64,000 bases of DNA from contig NZ_QQWG01000008.1 in NCBI RefSeq assembly GCF_003863355.1, positions 1-64,000 on the forward strand. The letters run 5' to 3'. The notes under the pieces are model-generated. The model was not told the DNA's origin. It was given only the letters and a program-made list of their open reading frames with translations, and searched no databases. This document shows, piece after piece, positions 40,767-48,391 of this stretch. Both the position numbers and the translations under genes were made by a program. This stretch comes from Ancylomarina euxina (GTDB lineage Bacteria; Bacteroidota; Bacteroidia; Bacteroidales; Marinifilaceae). Numbering within the stretch: position 1 is the stretch's first letter; each line of letters begins with the position of its first letter.

Positions 40767-42194
40767 TTAATTTGCACGCAAATCGATACAAAGCATGTGT
40801 TTAGAATCTCTCATCAGCAATCGACCATCAGTTATAACCATAGGCCCCCAGGCATCATGTCCATCAATAAGTTTCACTTTATCGAGTAATTCAAACTTCT
40901 CAGTTGTTGCTCTGGCTATGGTTAATTCACCATTATCTTTCAGAATAAAAAACTTCCCATCGGCGACCAAATAAGGACCTAAACCAAAGCGATCCGTCTT
41001 GCCACTTGTCCACAAAATCTTTGTACAATCGTTCGGATCGCAACAAACAAACTGATTACGCATAGCTCCCGCATCCTTTGGCAGAATTGTAAACATGCGA
41101 CCTTTATATATAATTGGCGTCTGTTGTTCAGATGCCATTCCATCTTTTGGCTTGTATTTCTGTAAGGTTTCAACCTGATAAGAATTACCTGATTTTTTCA
41201 CTTGAAAGAGAACTCCTCCAGCACCATATCCTGCAGTCATAAACACTTTCCCATCACCATAAATTAAGGGAGATGGAGCAATAACTGATGGAGAAAAATC
41301 TTTTGTTTTCCAAAGAATTTGCCCAATGTCATCGCCTTCGGCTGATACGCCACAGATTCCACCAACGGCTGCATAAACCCACATTTTTTTTCCATCCAAA
41401 ACCATTGCCATGATTGAAGAGTGCGACATTTTCCATCCATCAGGATTAGGTGTTTCCCACAAAACCTTACCTGTAGCACAATCAACACCAATAAGCAGAG
41501 CTTTACCTCCAGGTGCAATTATGGCAACATTATTATCGATAATTGGACATTGCCCGGTATACCAAAAAGGAATTTCAGACTGATATTCTTTGACCAAATC
41601 CAATCCCCACAAGAAATCTCCTGATTCAGGATTCACACACATCACATGGCAACGAGGTCCCATACTTACAAGATACTTGTCGTTAATTGCAGGAACAGTT
41701 CTTGACATTCCGTGATTTCTTTTCACATGAACCTTATACGATCGTTTCCAAATTTCTTCACCAGTTTCCAAAGAAAAACATCGAAGAGCATCTGCCTTTT
41801 TCACCTCATCGTAATCGAGCAAGTAAACCTTCCCATTATAAACAACGGGTGCAGCATGGCCTTCTCCCAAATCATGTTTCCACAATATTTTAGGTTCAGA
41901 TCCGATTTTATCGACAAGCTCAATTTTTTCCTTAGAGATATTATCAAAATTAGCACCTCTAAACTGGGTCCATTTTCCAATTAAACTTGAAGTATGCTCA
42001 ATATATGATTTAAATTTCTCTCCAATGATCACCTCATCTATAGCTTCGGTTCCAGCCTTTGGACGATTATCCAGACCTGGCACACTCGCTGAGAAATCCT
42101 GAACTGGATCGTAGCGTAACCAGGAAACAAATATTGAGATGGCTATAACAACAACCACAGTCAGAAAAAGAATATTTATCGTTTTTTTACTCAT
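40767..42194 (-). CDS. PQQ-like beta-propeller with N-terminal anchor (copy 4 of 6)
   Basis: 475 aa. A single N-terminal membrane segment (about 7-24) is followed by a spacer and by the family start WTQFRGANFDNI (about 75). The propeller has blades such as CFSLETGEEIW, CVNPESGDFLW and GVDCATGKVLW. Compared with the other copies it has a longer N-terminal region and additional loops. Its stop lies 72 bases from the NHL propeller gene, and its start is 10 bases past the stop of the next propeller, so these genes are co-transcribed. Confidence 0.85.
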   Translation of the reverse strand: MSKKTINILFLTVVVVIAISIFVSWLRYDPVQDFSASVPGLDNRPKAGTEAIDEVIIGEKFKSYIEHTSSLIGKWTQFRGANFDNISKEKIELVDKIGSEPKILWKHDLGEGHAAPVVYNGKVYLLDYDEVKKADALRCFSLETGEEIWKRSYKVHVKRNHGMSRTVPAINDKYLVSMGPRCHVMCVNPESGDFLWGLDLVKEYQSEIPFWYTGQCPIIDNNVAIIAPGGKALLIGVDCATGKVLWETPNPDGWKMSHSSIMAMVLDGKKMWVYAAVGGICGVSAEGDDIGQILWKTKDFSPSVIAPSPLIYGDGKVFMTAGYGAGGVLFQVKKSGNSYQVETLQKYKPKDGMASEQQTPIIYKGRMFTILPKDAGAMRNQFVCCDPNDCTKILWTSGKTDRFGLGPYLVADGKFFILKDNGELTIARATTEKFELLDKVKLIDGHDAWGPMVITDGRLLMRDSKHMLCIDLRAN

Positions 42195-42204
42195 GGAAAT
42201 ACGG

Positions 42205-43452
42205 CTATGCTTTAATTTTATAGGCCATCAATGCATCTTCGTGACGGACATATAGAATACCATCTTTTATAACCAGATGTGACCAATGAGGACCTTTACC
42301 CAAAGGCACTTTAAAAGAACTAATCACGTTAAAGCCATCAGGACTTGCTTTAGACAATGCGATATTCCCACCTTTTTCATCGTAGCAATACAACATCCCT
42401 TCAGCTGAAATGATCGAACCCTTATTTTCCCATTCTGTCTCGTACATAGCCTTACCAGTCTTCCATTCCAGGCAAACCCATTTTCCCATTCGGTTGTGTT
42501 CCCAATTAGAGCCATATACATAATTGCCTAAGCGAACCGCACCACCATGATGTACATCTAATAAAGAATCAACATAAGCTAGTTTTACAGAAGAAGCATC
42601 TTCATTTAAATCAAGCATTACCGATTTATGATCGTAACCGTTGGTCACAAATATTTTCCCTTCGTGATAAAGCGGTGTATTGGTTTGAATATTTGCTTTC
42701 CACTCGCCTCCTGCGTATTCTGCATAATTGAAAGTCCAAACTATTTCGCCAGTTTCAGGATTAACGCCTATGACATTATTTTCTGTAACAGTAACAATAA
42801 GTTTCGTTCCATTACGGTCAACCATAAGAGGCGAAACATAGCCTGGTTTATCTTTTAAACTTTTAGATTGCCAAACAGTTTCACCCGTATTCTTATTTAA
42901 GGCAATCATAGTCGTTTTCTCACCACATGGTGTATAATAAACGTAATCGCCATGCAATAATAGAGATTCTGAGATTCCCCACTGACCATATGTTCCTTCG
43001 AATTTCTCACTCGCTTTCACCTGCCAAAAGATATCTCCCGTGAGGGCATTCAAACAAGCTAAATCACCCTTCCCACTCGAAAGATAAATCCTATCATCTT
43101 GAATTGTTGGCGTACAACGACTATCAGGAAAGGTGTTATCCCAACGGCGACCATAAGGCACTTGCCATTTAAGCTGTCCTTTCATATCAACGGCCATCAA
43201 AACATCCATGGAATCTTTGATTCCTGTTAAATAAACCAAATCGTTAACGACTGCAACCGATGAATAGCCTTTAGGAATATCAGTTAATGACCACAACATT
43301 TCGGGCCCCTTCTCAGGCCATACTTTCAATAAGCCCGTCTCATTATAAACCCCTGTTCGGTTTGGTCCACGCCATTCACTTTGGGATTTTGGAGAGTTAC
43401 ATTGAGAGAAAATTGTGATGGCTGCAAAGCCAAGTAAAAACAGTCGTTTCAT
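42205..43452 (-). CDS. PQQ-like beta-propeller lipoprotein (copy 5 of 6)
   Basis: 415 aa. The lipoprotein signal ends in FSQCNSPKS (Cys18). The mature start SEWRGPNRTGVYNE is the cluster signature, with regular blades (CLNALTGDIFW, ALNKNTGETVW, GVNPETGEIVW). The C-terminal WSHLVIKDGILYVRHEDALMAY matches the ends of copies 1 and 6, so these three are close paralogues. A minus-strand promoter-like element lies at 43516-43549. Confidence 0.86.
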   Translation of the reverse strand: MKRLFLLGFAAITIFSQCNSPKSQSEWRGPNRTGVYNETGLLKVWPEKGPEMLWSLTDIPKGYSSVAVVNDLVYLTGIKDSMDVLMAVDMKGQLKWQVPYGRRWDNTFPDSRCTPTIQDDRIYLSSGKGDLACLNALTGDIFWQVKASEKFEGTYGQWGISESLLLHGDYVYYTPCGEKTTMIALNKNTGETVWQSKSLKDKPGYVSPLMVDRNGTKLIVTVTENNVIGVNPETGEIVWTFNYAEYAGGEWKANIQTNTPLYHEGKIFVTNGYDHKSVMLDLNEDASSVKLAYVDSLLDVHHGGAVRLGNYVYGSNWEHNRMGKWVCLEWKTGKAMYETEWENKGSIISAEGMLYCYDEKGGNIALSKASPDGFNVISSFKVPLGKGPHWSHLVIKDGILYVRHEDALMAYKIKA

Positions 43453-43515
43453 TTTTATATTTTTAATATTTTTAATTATCAGAATGAAATCTTAATCTTA
43501 TAAATAATAGCGACT

Positions 43516-43549
43516 CAAATTTATCAATTCCACCAGAAATCTAAACAAA
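43516..43549 (-). promoter_or_regulatory. Probable promoter of the propeller-redox cluster
   Basis: Read on the minus strand, TTTG (43549-43546) is followed after 22 bases by TAAATTTG (43523-43516), an exact TAnnTTTG element. Transcription would start about 55 bases before the 42205-43452 gene. The spacing is slightly long for the consensus. Confidence 0.4.
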
Positions 43550-43556
43550 TAACAAA

Positions 43557-43579
43557 CTTGTTAACATTCGATTAACAAG
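43557..43579 (-). terminator. Inverted repeat after propeller copy 6
   Basis: A perfect 8-bp inverted repeat CTTGTTAA/TTAACAAG with a 7-base loop is followed on the minus strand by TTTGTT. It could be a weak terminator for the 43660-44865 gene, or an operator for the promoter immediately downstream. Confidence 0.45.
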
Positions 43580-43659
43580 ATTTCATCCTTAATCAAACTA
43601 AAGAAGAATAGTATTAAGATCGAGTCTTATTAAGACAGTAAATCAAATCGTATTTAAAC

Positions 43660-44865
43660 CTAAATTCCGTAAACCATAAATGCACCACCATGACGGACAT
43701 ACATTCTATTTTTATGAATCACCAAGTGCGCCCAATGCTGTTTTGTTCCCATAGGAACACGGAAAGAACTAACTTTATTAAATGAATCCCCCTTAATATC
43801 AATTAGTCCAATTTCACCATTATCACCGTAGCAATACAACATGCCATCAGCAAAAATTACATTCCCCTTGGCTATTGCCTTTGATGAATAAATTTCTTTA
43901 CCTGTCTTCCAATCGACACAATACCACATGCGATTATTATGTCCTGACACATAAATTTTACCATCGACTAAAACTGCTCCTCCCATTTGATTATCGACAA
44001 AAGCATTTCGCCACAACTCTTTAACAGCAGAACCATCCTCAGATAATTGAAGCATCACTCCACCTTTGCCATAACCACTGAAACAAAATAGTTGCCCATC
44101 TTTAAATAAAGGTGTATTGGGGTGAATATCGTATTGATTCTTATGCTCGAAATTCCAAAGCATCTCACCATTCTTAATATCAATTCCAATAATAGATCCA
44201 CCGGTATGTGTTACCAACAAGGAACGTTTTCCACGCTTAACTAGAAGAGGAGAACAATAAGCTGACTTTTCACCCATCGCTTTTGTTTTCCAAATGAGTT
44301 CACCCGTTTTCTTATTTACGGCAATGACATTAGCCTCTTCACCTCCTGGAGTACAGAACAATCGATCACCTTCAATCAAAAGATTTTCGGTCATACCGAA
44401 ACGAAGATTTCTACCTCCATATTCAGTCAACATATTTTTAGACCAAACTTTCTCTCCATTTTCAGCAGACATTGCAACTAACTCACCATGGCCACTCATA
44501 ATGTATAAAAGACCATCATTCAACAAAGGTGTACCTCTAACACCATCGTAATTATCCATCCACTCCTTGGCGTAGTTCTTTTTCCACAACTGTTTTCCCG
44601 AATGATCAAAAGCGATAATAAAACCCTGATCACCATCAACGCCTCCGGTATACACTCTCGAATCTGTTACTGTAGCTGATGCATGCCCATCACCCAAGGC
44701 ATCATAATGCCACAAAAGTTTAGGTCCAGCTTCTGGCCATTTTTTCAATAAACCTTTGGCATTATATTTCCCATCACGGTTTACGCCGCGCCATTGCGAC
44801 ATATTCTGAGAATGAGACTGAAAGACAATCATCAAACTAGCAACTAATAAAAAAAGAGATCTCAT
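43660..44865 (-). CDS. PQQ-like beta-propeller, secreted (copy 6 of 6)
   Basis: 401 aa with a cleavable signal (MRSLFLLVASLMIVFQSHSQ). The mature start SQWRGVNRDGKYNAKG is the family signature, with blades AMSAENGEKVW, AVNKKTGELIW and GIDIKNGEMLW. It is the most upstream gene of the cluster and a close paralogue of copies 1 and 5, but it lacks their lipobox cysteine. A possible weak terminator and a new promoter follow, so it may be transcribed partly on its own. Confidence 0.86.
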   Translation of the reverse strand: MRSLFLLVASLMIVFQSHSQNMSQWRGVNRDGKYNAKGLLKKWPEAGPKLLWHYDALGDGHASATVTDSRVYTGGVDGDQGFIIAFDHSGKQLWKKNYAKEWMDNYDGVRGTPLLNDGLLYIMSGHGELVAMSAENGEKVWSKNMLTEYGGRNLRFGMTENLLIEGDRLFCTPGGEEANVIAVNKKTGELIWKTKAMGEKSAYCSPLLVKRGKRSLLVTHTGGSIIGIDIKNGEMLWNFEHKNQYDIHPNTPLFKDGQLFCFSGYGKGGVMLQLSEDGSAVKELWRNAFVDNQMGGAVLVDGKIYVSGHNNRMWYCVDWKTGKEIYSSKAIAKGNVIFADGMLYCYGDNGEIGLIDIKGDSFNKVSSFRVPMGTKQHWAHLVIHKNRMYVRHGGAFMVYGI

Positions 44866-45040
44866 ATTTTAACATTTAGGTTTCCAAATCATCATTTACA
44901 ATTACAAGATTCTAAAGATAAGACCTATCCACATCAAATATCAACAAGAAACACCCATAATCAGGAATCCATTATAAGTCTAAATAAGCTCAAGCTTACC
45001 CCCAACAATGAGCAACACAAGCAATCTCAAAATAAAGCAC

Positions 45041-45070
45041 AAAAAAAGCCAGTTGATTCAATCAACTAGC
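45041..45070 (-). terminator. Rho-independent terminator after methyltransferase gene
   Basis: The stem GC-AGTTGAT/ATCAACT-GC (about 45048-45070, one mismatch, three-base loop) is followed on the minus strand by seven T. It lies 34 bases past the stop at 45104, i.e. the stop of the frame reached if one T is removed from the T9 run. Confidence 0.75.
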
Positions 45071-45155
45071 TTCCATCTTATTTTGAATATGATTCCTAAA
45101 AAATCAAACGATAACTTTCCTAAAAACAAACACATCGTCCTTAACAACCTCAAGT

Positions 45156-45746
45156 TCAGCTCCACATCTTACAGCCAAATACTTCAAACTTTTGACCGAA
45201 AAAAAAACACACATGAGTCATATCTCGCTTATAAAACCATTGAGGAAAAGTCCCATCACATGGAGACAATTGCGTTTTAATGGCTAAAACGCCACCTGGC
45301 TTCAACATTGAAAACAGTCGGTCGAACTCCATTCGTGGCTTATGAAAATGCTCTACAACCTCACAAGCTGTTATAAAATCATACGATCTTGCAAAAACTT
45401 CTTCATTGGGAGCAAAGTAAGCATCATAAATATCCATCTGACAACCCTCAATTTCAAACATTTGCGACAAAGCTGGACCAGGGCCACAACCGAAATCCAA
45501 ACCTTTAGCTCCTACTGAAATTCTTTCAAGAACTGGATCCATTATCTGTTTTAGATATTCCTGATACACCAAATCTTCGGGCTCATTTTGATGATGCTCA
45601 TACTTTCTCATTTCAACACTAGAAGTAAAAAAGAAGCCTGCAGGCACAAATACTAAATCACAATTCTCACAAGAATAATATTCTCGCGATTCCCCTTCAC
45701 AATAAAACGAAGTATTTTCAGAACAGCACAGAGGGCATTTTTCCAC
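45156..45746 (-). CDS. SAM-dependent methyltransferase with zinc ribbon, frameshifted 3' end
   Basis: 196 aa as read. An N-terminal zinc ribbon (CPLCCSE and CENCDLVF) precedes a class I methyltransferase domain with the SAM-binding motif GLDFGCGPGP (about 83-92), the ACEVVEHF motif and MLKPGGVL. The reading frame runs through nine T (45207-45199) and then ends in FEVFGCKMWS, unlike the family. Removing one T gives SVKSLKYLAVRCGAELEVV and so on to a stop at 45104, i.e. 213 aa with a normal family-type end. The gene is therefore frameshifted, slippage-controlled, or affected by a base-count error. The terminator at 45041-45070 fits the longer frame. Confidence 0.8.
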   Translation of the reverse strand: MEKCPLCCSENTSFYCEGESREYYSCENCDLVFVPAGFFFTSSVEMRKYEHHQNEPEDLVYQEYLKQIMDPVLERISVGAKGLDFGCGPGPALSQMFEIEGCQMDIYDAYFAPNEEVFARSYDFITACEVVEHFHKPRMEFDRLFSMLKPGGVLAIKTQLSPCDGTFPQWFYKRDMTHVCFFFGQKFEVFGCKMWS

Positions 45747-45794
45747 AAAGAAGGTTTAGGTAAGAACAAAGCTTATTTTTATTCACTCAAAGTA

Positions 45795-46232
45795 CTAATT
45801 CTTCTCAAACAATTTAACTTGCCTTAAACCTAAAACAAACAAAGCGACTACTTTTAAAACTTCCATCACGATATAAGTCATATGTACTGAACTTTTCTCA
45901 GGCTGCATACCTTGCATTATCAACTGAGCATTCTCACTCAACTCAGGCAGCAAGTATCCAGATTGAGCGACAATAAAAGTAAAAATCAAAACTCCAGCTG
46001 TCACCACAACTTTATCGGTAAATTTATAAAAAACAACCACCAAAAGAAACACAGAAAAGACACGTTCAACTGCATTTAAAGCACCAAAAACATGCCTCCC
46101 TACATCAAGAGCCGTAGGTAAATCAAGACTCTCAGCTCTAAACTTCACCCAAGCTTCCATAAAACTGATAGACAGTATAAAACCTATCCATACAAAACTC
46201 ACTACAAACCCGTAATTCACTAGTTTTTTCAT
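45795..46232 (-). CDS. Four-helix membrane protein of unknown function
   Basis: 145 aa with four hydrophobic segments (about 6-27, 55-72, 75-92 and 118-136), short loops and an FMEAWVKFRAESL motif after the first helix. The general look, a small four-helix membrane protein with a conserved glutamate and lysine after helix 1, recalls DUF4149-type proteins, but I cannot place it firmly. It is transcribed together with, or just before, the methyltransferase gene (48 bases apart) and divergently from mraZ. Confidence 0.68.
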   Translation of the reverse strand: MKKLVNYGFVVSFVWIGFILSISFMEAWVKFRAESLDLPTALDVGRHVFGALNAVERVFSVFLLVVVFYKFTDKVVVTAGVLIFTFIVAQSGYLLPELSENAQLIMQGMQPEKSSVHMTYIVMEVLKVVALFVLGLRQVKLFEKN

Positions 46233-46246
46233 GCCATATATTTTTA

Positions 46247-46254
46247 TATTTTTG
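46247..46254 (+). promoter_or_regulatory. Possible upstream promoter of the dcw cluster
   Basis: TATTTTTG, followed by CAGCC, is an exact TAnnTTTG element pointing toward mraZ, but no -33 element is clear. Forty bases on, at 46295-46324, a nine-codon open frame (MSKNNKKKI) follows. The remainder of the 338-base gap before mraZ shows no other gene; the MraZ boxes are at 46501-46530. Confidence 0.3.
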
Positions 46255-46500
46255 CAGCCAATCTAGAATTTCAAACTGCTTAACCTTATTTTGAATGAGT
46301 AAAAATAACAAAAAGAAGATCTAATCCACATTCAAAATCATTTTAAGACTCCAAATGTTAAATTATTATTTAAAACCTTATACAAAGCCTTATCTCAGAA
46401 GCAAAACTAAGTTTTAGAAAACCAAAGACATAGCGCCGCTCATTAGTTCTCGTGATTGCTAGAAAAAACCACAAAGCAAAAAGTTTTCAACAATCCAATT

Positions 46501-46554
46501 AAAGTGGTTGAAAGTGGTTGAAAGTGGTTCGAAATTTTCTTACTTTTACATTTG
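46501..46554 (+). promoter_or_regulatory. MraZ boxes and mraZ promoter
   Basis: Three perfect 10-base direct repeats AAAGTGGTTG/AAAGTGGTTG/AAAGTGGTTC occupy 46501-46530, matching the MraZ-box type AAAGTGK known from other bacteria. A TACATTTG -7 element lies at 46547-46554. The third box covers the place expected for the -33 contact, so bound MraZ should block RNA polymerase. The predicted transcript start near 46561 leaves a leader of about 10 bases. Confidence 0.8.
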
Positions 46555-46570
46555 TAAACCATTTTTGTCA

Positions 46571-47029
46571 ATGCTAACATTCATAGGTGATTACCCCTGC
46601 AAACTAGACGCAAAGGGACGAGTACTTCTCCCCTCTGCATTTCGAAAGTTGCTAGCAGCTTCTTCCGAAGATGGTTTTGTTATGCGAAAAAACCTGTATG
46701 AAGACTGTCTTGATCTCTACCCTTCATCGGAATGGAACAGACAATTAGCAATGATTCGAAGCCAACTAAATCCATTCAATCGCAAGCACGCAAAATTCTT
46801 ACGAGAGTTTTACAGAGGGACAGCCGAAATCCAGATTGATGGTAATGGCCGAATTCTAATCCCTAAAAAAATATTTGCAGACACTAATCTATCCAACGGG
46901 CTAACTCTTGTTGGACAAGATGGTAAAATCGAAATATGGGATACAAAAAAATACAATAACTCCGGAATGAACCAAGAGGAATTCAACCAATTGGCTAATG
47001 ACATTTTGGGAGACAATATGGCTTTATAA
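46571..47029 (+). CDS. mraZ: Transcriptional regulator MraZ
   Basis: 152 aa from the ATG at 46571. An upstream TTG at 46508 in the same frame lies inside the MraZ boxes and before the promoter, so it cannot be the start. The family start MLTFIGDYPCKLDAKGRVLLP is intact, and the second SpoVT/AbrB half has YRGTAEIQIDGNGRILIP. MraZ is a ring-forming DNA-binding repressor of the dcw cluster that binds repeats in its own promoter; three such repeats are seen directly upstream. It heads the operon, 50 bases before rsmH. Confidence 0.93.
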   Translation: MLTFIGDYPCKLDAKGRVLLPSAFRKLLAASSEDGFVMRKNLYEDCLDLYPSSEWNRQLAMIRSQLNPFNRKHAKFLREFYRGTAEIQIDGNGRILIPKKIFADTNLSNGLTLVGQDGKIEIWDTKKYNNSGMNQEEFNQLANDILGDNMAL

Positions 47030-47079
47030 GCCCAAATACCAATTAGAATCTATTTTCAAATTTTGTAATATCATCTGGC

Positions 47080-47985
47080 ATGACATCATATCACGTACCT
47101 GTACTTTTAAATGAAAGCATTGAAGCTTTAGACATCAAACCAGATGGGATATATGTCGACTTAACCTTTGGTGGAGGAGGCCATTCAAGAGAAATCATCA
47201 AACACCTAACAACCGGAAAACTAATTGGTTTCGACCAGGATGTTGATGCAGAAAGAAATATCATAGACGATGAACGATTTATTTTCATTCGTCACAACTT
47301 CCGATATTTTAAAAATTTCCTAAAATACATTGGCTACGAGAAAGTTGATGGCATACTTGCCGACTTAGGCGTATCATCTCACGAATTTGATGTTGCCGAA
47401 CGAGGTTTCTCATTCCGTTTCGATGGTGATTTGGATATGAGAATGAACCAAAGTGCCGATTTCGACGCAGCTGATCTTTTAAACACGTATTCATCTGATG
47501 AATTATTTAGAGTGTTCAAATATTATGGCGAAGTTAAAAACCCAGGCAAACTCGTTCGATTAATTCTGGCGCATCGTGAGGATAATGAATTTAAAACCAT
47601 ACAGCAACTTAAAGAAGTCATTCTGCCATGCACCCCAAAATTCAAAGAACACAGGTATTGGGCACAAGTTTTTCAAGCTTTAAGAATTGAAGTGAATGCT
47701 GAAATGGATGTTTTGAAAGATATGCTTAATCAGATTCCTGATGCTCTCAAACCAGATGGTAGATTAGTCGTAATCACGTACCATTCGTTAGAAGATAGAT
47801 TGGTAAAAAACTTCATTCGAGATGGAAAATTTGCTGGTGGAGCTGAGAAAGATTTTTATGGGAGAACCAATGCACCTCTAGAAGCTGTAAACCGCAAAGT
47901 AATTCTACCTAGCGAAGAGGAATTGGAACTCAATAACAGATCGAGAAGTGCGAAACTGAGAATTGCACAACCAAGAACAAATTAG
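47080..47985 (+). CDS. rsmH: 16S rRNA m4C1402 methyltransferase RsmH
   Basis: 301 aa. The SAM-binding motif DLTFGGGGHS (about 28-37), the DLGVSSHEFD motif, GFSFRFDGDLDMRMN and the C-terminal ITYHSLEDRLVKNFI are all characteristic. The enzyme methylates N4 of C1402 in 16S rRNA. Second gene of the dcw operon, in the expected position between mraZ and ftsL. Confidence 0.96.
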   Translation: MTSYHVPVLLNESIEALDIKPDGIYVDLTFGGGGHSREIIKHLTTGKLIGFDQDVDAERNIIDDERFIFIRHNFRYFKNFLKYIGYEKVDGILADLGVSSHEFDVAERGFSFRFDGDLDMRMNQSADFDAADLLNTYSSDELFRVFKYYGEVKNPGKLVRLILAHREDNEFKTIQQLKEVILPCTPKFKEHRYWAQVFQALRIEVNAEMDVLKDMLNQIPDALKPDGRLVVITYHSLEDRLVKNFIRDGKFAGGAEKDFYGRTNAPLEAVNRKVILPSEEELELNNRSRSAKLRIAQPRTN

Positions 47986-48006
47986 AACCATTCAAATTAA
48001 AATAGA

Positions 48007-48387
48007 ATGTTTGGATTCAAACGAAAATATAAAGACTTCATCAGCCCTAAAGAAGAAATAAAAGAAACCCCTTCGGGTTCTTTTAAGGATATCATTTCGG
48101 GTAGCGTGTTGTCAAAAGATGTGGTTGTACACCATCTCCCATTTATTCTTTTCATTGCTATCCTAGGCATCTATTACATCAGTAACCGATATCATTCTGA
48201 GCGAGTTTATCGTGAAATGGTAAGCCTTGAGAAAGAACTAAAAGAACTTCGTTTTGAATCTATAACAACTGCATCAGACTTGATGTACATGAGCAAACAA
48301 TCAGAAGTTGTAAAAAGAGTAGAAAAAGAGGGCTTGGATTTAATTGAATCAACAGAGCCTCCAGTAAAAATCTATTTAGAAAAATAA
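48007..48387 (+). CDS. FtsL-like cell division protein
   Basis: 126 aa. A basic, acidic-mixed cytoplasmic part (about 1-45) precedes one membrane segment (HHLPFILFIAILGIYYI, about 45-61) and a short periplasmic coiled coil (about 65-110, EMVSLEKELKELRFES). This is the layout of FtsL, a bitopic divisome protein that forms a complex with FtsQ and FtsB and with FtsW-FtsI. Sequence similarity within the family is always low, so the call rests mainly on topology and on its place between rsmH and ftsI. Confidence 0.82.
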   Translation: MFGFKRKYKDFISPKEEIKETPSGSFKDIISGSVLSKDVVVHHLPFILFIAILGIYYISNRYHSERVYREMVSLEKELKELRFESITTASDLMYMSKQSEVVKRVEKEGLDLIESTEPPVKIYLEK

Positions 48388-48391
48388 AACT

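Noticed and set aside
24086-44865. PQQ-dependent alcohol dehydrogenases
   Set aside because: Only the propeller fold is visible; no disulfide-ring cysteine pair, cytochrome domain or PQQ synthesis gene was seen.
46508-46570. TTG start for mraZ at 46508
   Set aside because: It lies within the MraZ boxes and upstream of the -7 element, so it would not be on the transcript; the family start is at 46571.
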